The notes beneath the pieces are model-generated. The model saw nothing but the letters and a program-made list of their open reading frames with translations. It did no database searches and was not told the DNA's origin. A stretch of 64,000 bases of DNA from Nymphaea colorata (taxonomy: Eukaryota; Streptophyta; Magnoliopsida; Nymphaeales; Nymphaeaceae): assembly GCF_008831285.2 (NCBI RefSeq), contig NC_045150.1, positions 16,615,362 to 16,679,361 on the forward strand, written 5' to 3'. Position numbers and translations under genes: made by a program. Of this stretch, positions 61,581 through 64,000 are shown piece by piece. Each line of letters starts with the position of its first letter. Positions within the stretch are counted from its first letter, which is position 1.

Positions 61581-63464
61581 GCAGTCGTTCGAGGGTTTTG
61601 GCTGCAAGCGAACGACGTCTACCAGAAAATGGCAGTGATGTCCAGCTGATTCTCGTCGATCCGTAGCTGTTCAGAGGACACCAGCACGCTCAGACGAAGG
61701 ATGAACACCAGGGAGATGAAGCACGACGCCGTGGAAGCTCAGTTCGTCGAGGAGAAGACCACCCGAACTTGGATTACACAGTTTCTGGAAACAGGTGACT
61801 CGGCAGACCTTTGCTGCTTCAAAAAATCCACAAAATTCGTAGGGAGCTCCAAAAATGCTGAAATTTGGCTGAGAGGAAGCCAACATCTAGGATTAGACGC
61901 CCCAAAATTGGAGGCCAACCAAGCAATGCAGGTCCAAGTCGTTGAGCCCTGAAATTCGTCGGAATTCTGTTTTCTCAGCAGAATCCGACCTTCTGAACTT
62001 CAAATCGGACAAACCACGAGGGATCTCACCATGAAACGGTATGGATGGAAAGATAATTAAAAAATGAAGAGTTCTAGAGTCAACACATCACCAGATTCGC
62101 AGGGAATCCCAAGATAGAGCCAGATCTTGGGTCGCAGCGGTGACAGGCGGCGAAACTCGAAAATCGCCGCCGATTTCCACCAGATTGCGTCCGGGATCTC
62201 TCACGCCACCATCCACCGTCGGATCTTCACGAAACTTGGTGCCTTGAAGCGCACAGATGTTAGAAAGAGAATGGCACCGGAGTTGTGATGATCTGACGGT
62301 CGGATCTCCGGGAAAGTCGCCGGAAACAGGAAGAGGTTGGCGGCGGAGCTTGTCCGGAACCAGCCGGCGTGTTCTTGCTTTTCCGGCGTCGATTCTCCAC
62401 CAAATCCAAAAGTTCCAAAAGCAAACTTGTAGCTGACTTCGAGGGCAATGCCGTGGAAGCAAAAGCCCCAAAAGATCTCGCCGATTTGGAGTCCGATCGA
62501 GGAGAAAGAAGCGTCGACTTGCTGAGGCCTGCACGCTTTCTATTCTACCCGAAACTTCTCCTTATCGCAGAAATCTGTCGTTGACGAAGACCAAAGGCTA
62601 GAATGGTCATCTAGACGCGTTCTCCTTGGGCTCGCCAAGCCCACCCTCTCGGTTTGGTCGTGATCACCAAAGCGGCGATGGGTTCGCAGTTCGTGTGAGT
62701 TGGGGACGACGACGGAGGTTGAAGAGCCCGCCGGTTCTTCAAACCTGTGAGCTCCCGGTAAAGAAACACTAGAGGAGGTTGAGAAGAGGGGAAGATCACC
62801 GCCGTGATCTTCGGTTTCAGAGAAAGAGCTTCAACAAGCCCTCGGGTGAAGAGGAGTTGCAGACGAGAGGAGGAAGAAGGAGGCGGCGCCTGTAGACGTT
62901 TCTCTCATTCAAAAACATTACTCAAAATCCATTACATAACTTACCTTAGCACTGTAGCATTATCTATTTATACTGTAGCGCTTACCGGGACGATCTAAGT
63001 CTAGTCCCGGAACGGCGCATGAACCGGGTCGATACACCAACGTATCGAGCTAAACTCTTAGAACTATGAACCGGTTTCAGAAAACCAATTCGTTACAAAA
63101 ATCGAGCCGTCTCGGTCCGTCTCAGTCACTGAACCGGCTCGGTCAAATGGAACGAACTGGGCTCGGTGGTGCTGAGATGGGCTCGGGGGATAACCTCCCT
63201 AGCCTTTCCGAAGGCATCTAGAACACGAACCGTAGCCTCACAATGGATCTTGGCAGGGGCTGGGCAAGCCTGTCGACAGAAAATAACCTCCCTGTGATTT
63301 TCGACAGGGGCTAGACGGTGACTACGGCAATCCTGCGTCGCTCGGCGGTCTCGCCCTTGCCCGGCTGGCCTTTCGGCATTAGGCCTGGCACGCGGCGGCA
63401 CCCTGTCTTGGCTGGCCAGGCAGCATCGTCTCCTCTGCGGCCGACGCTGTCGGCCGTCTGTCCA
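61581..63464. repeat. Macrosatellite unit 17 (B to A mosaic)
   Basis: 1884 bp. The left part to about 63130 is B-like, with TATA at 62964-62972 (- strand). A deletion joint at about 63139 (gaaccgg fused to ctcggtcaaatgg) removes about 170 bp, and beyond it the sequence is A-like and lacks the 50-bp B insert. A smaller deletion lies near 61963. Confidence 0.92.
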
Positions 63465-64000
63465 GCAGTCGTTCGAGGGTTTTGGCTGCGAGCGAACGAC
63501 GTCTACCAGGAAGTGGCAGTGATGTCCAGCTGATTCTCGTCGATCCGTTGCTGTTCAGAGGGCACCATCACGCTCAGAGGAAGGATGAACACCACGGAGA
63601 TGAAGCACGACGCCGTGGAAGCTCAGTTAGTCGAGGAGGAGACCACCCGAACTTGGATTACACAGTTTTTGGAAACAGGTGACACGCCAGACCTTTGCTG
63701 CTTCAAAAAATCCCCAAAATTTGTAGGGAGCTCGAAAAATGCTGAAATTTGGCTGAGAGGAATCCAACATATAGGGGATTAGACGCCCCAAAAATGGAGG
63801 CCAACCGAGCATTGCAGGTCCAAGTCGTTGAGCCCTGAAGTTCGTCAGAAAATCTTCGTCGCCCAGGAACAGCGTTTCTGTTTTCTCAGCAGAATCCGAC
63901 CTTCCGAACTTCAAATCGGACAAACCACGAGGAATCTCGCCATGAAACGGTATGGATAGAAAGAAAATTAAAAAACGAAGAGTTCTAGAGTCAAAACATC
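63465..64000. repeat. Macrosatellite unit 18, partial at the window edge (A-like)
   Basis: The first 536 bp of a further unit. It has A marks: cgcccaggaac near 63860 and aaaaaacgaag near 63968. The array continues past the window. Confidence 0.93.

Larger units (their letters stand above)
28805..64000. repeat. Macrosatellite: head-to-tail 2.1-2.2 kb units, 17 plus a partial
   Basis: Phased on the phrase gcagtcgttcgaggg, units begin at 28805, 30947, 33088, 35230, 37368, 39503, 41419, 43553, 45005, 46513, 48693, 50888, 53102, 55219, 57408, 59366, 61581 and 63465. Intact units are 2134-2142 bp in the left block (A) and about 2180-2215 bp in the right block (B). Copies are very similar over their whole length and all in the same orientation. 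The left boundary is sharp at about 28805. The right boundary lies beyond the window. No protein domain, rRNA, tRNA or telomere motif is present. The - strand of each unit looks like a promoter followed by a long leader: TATA region, then CT-rich and CCGCC-rich sequence. This may derive from an LTR or from a gene's 5' region. The function is unknown. Confidence 0.97.

Noticed and set aside
28805-64000. Ribosomal DNA spacer or centromeric satellite
   Set aside because: No rRNA-like sequence is seen in any unit, and the unit is longer than typical centromeric monomers. A centromeric role cannot be excluded but nothing in the sequence supports it.
28805-64000. Tandem protein-coding gene family in the array
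   Set aside because: Frames overlap on both strands, carry no known domain, and are broken by small indels in several units. Similarity between units covers coding and non-coding parts alike.
28805-64000. CRISPR-like direct repeats
   Set aside because: Spacing is about 2 kb with no short repeat-spacer structure, and the DNA is from a plant nucleus.

Overview
This is nuclear DNA from a flowering plant. The evidence is a spliced DUF668/PSI-family gene with canonical GT-AG introns, two intronless dirigent genes with plant-type TATA boxes, many (TA)n and (GA)n microsatellites, and small hAT-type elements with 8-bp target duplications. The species cannot be read from the sequence. A 100-bp run of N (40639-40738) marks a scaffold gap.

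Region 1 (1-10.9 kb): the 3' part of a PSI1-like gene on the + strand. Six exons join in phase over 1653-8786; the N-terminal exons are not recognised in the window and probably lie upstream of it. One intron holds long (GA)n tracts and a G-rich, quadruplex-like tract.

Region 2 (10.9-17.3 kb): two dirigent-protein genes, both on the - strand, at 10921-11487 and 14832-15407. About 0.9 kb upstream of each lies the same non-coding block, so the pair arose by segmental tandem duplication that carried upstream DNA along. A 1.1-kb hAT-like element and smaller MITEs sit between and around them.

Region 3 (17.3-23.2 kb): AT-rich intergenic DNA with a 59-bp minisatellite, a frameshifted unidentified coding remnant, a hAT-type element full of (TA)n, and a CACTA-like subterminal repeat patch.

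Region 4 (23.2-28.8 kb): composition switches abruptly to GC-rich. No gene is recognised. The stretch looks like retroelement-derived non-coding DNA with a TATA box and short tandem duplications, and a clean 889-bp hAT-type element is inserted in it.

Region 5 (28.8 kb to the end): a head-to-tail macrosatellite with a unit of about 2.14-2.2 kb, 17 units plus a partial 18th, running off the right edge. Two subfamilies exist: A in units 1-9 and again in unit 18, B in units 10-17. Every intact B-side unit has a good TATA box on the - strand, flanked by a direct 8-bp repeat. A-side units have the same site degraded. A-side units alternate in a dimeric higher-order pattern. Truncated units cluster at the A/B junction with short microhomologies at their deletion joints. 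The repeat has no recognisable domain and is neither rDNA nor telomeric. It is the best candidate here for something undescribed: a long array of promoter-bearing repeats.
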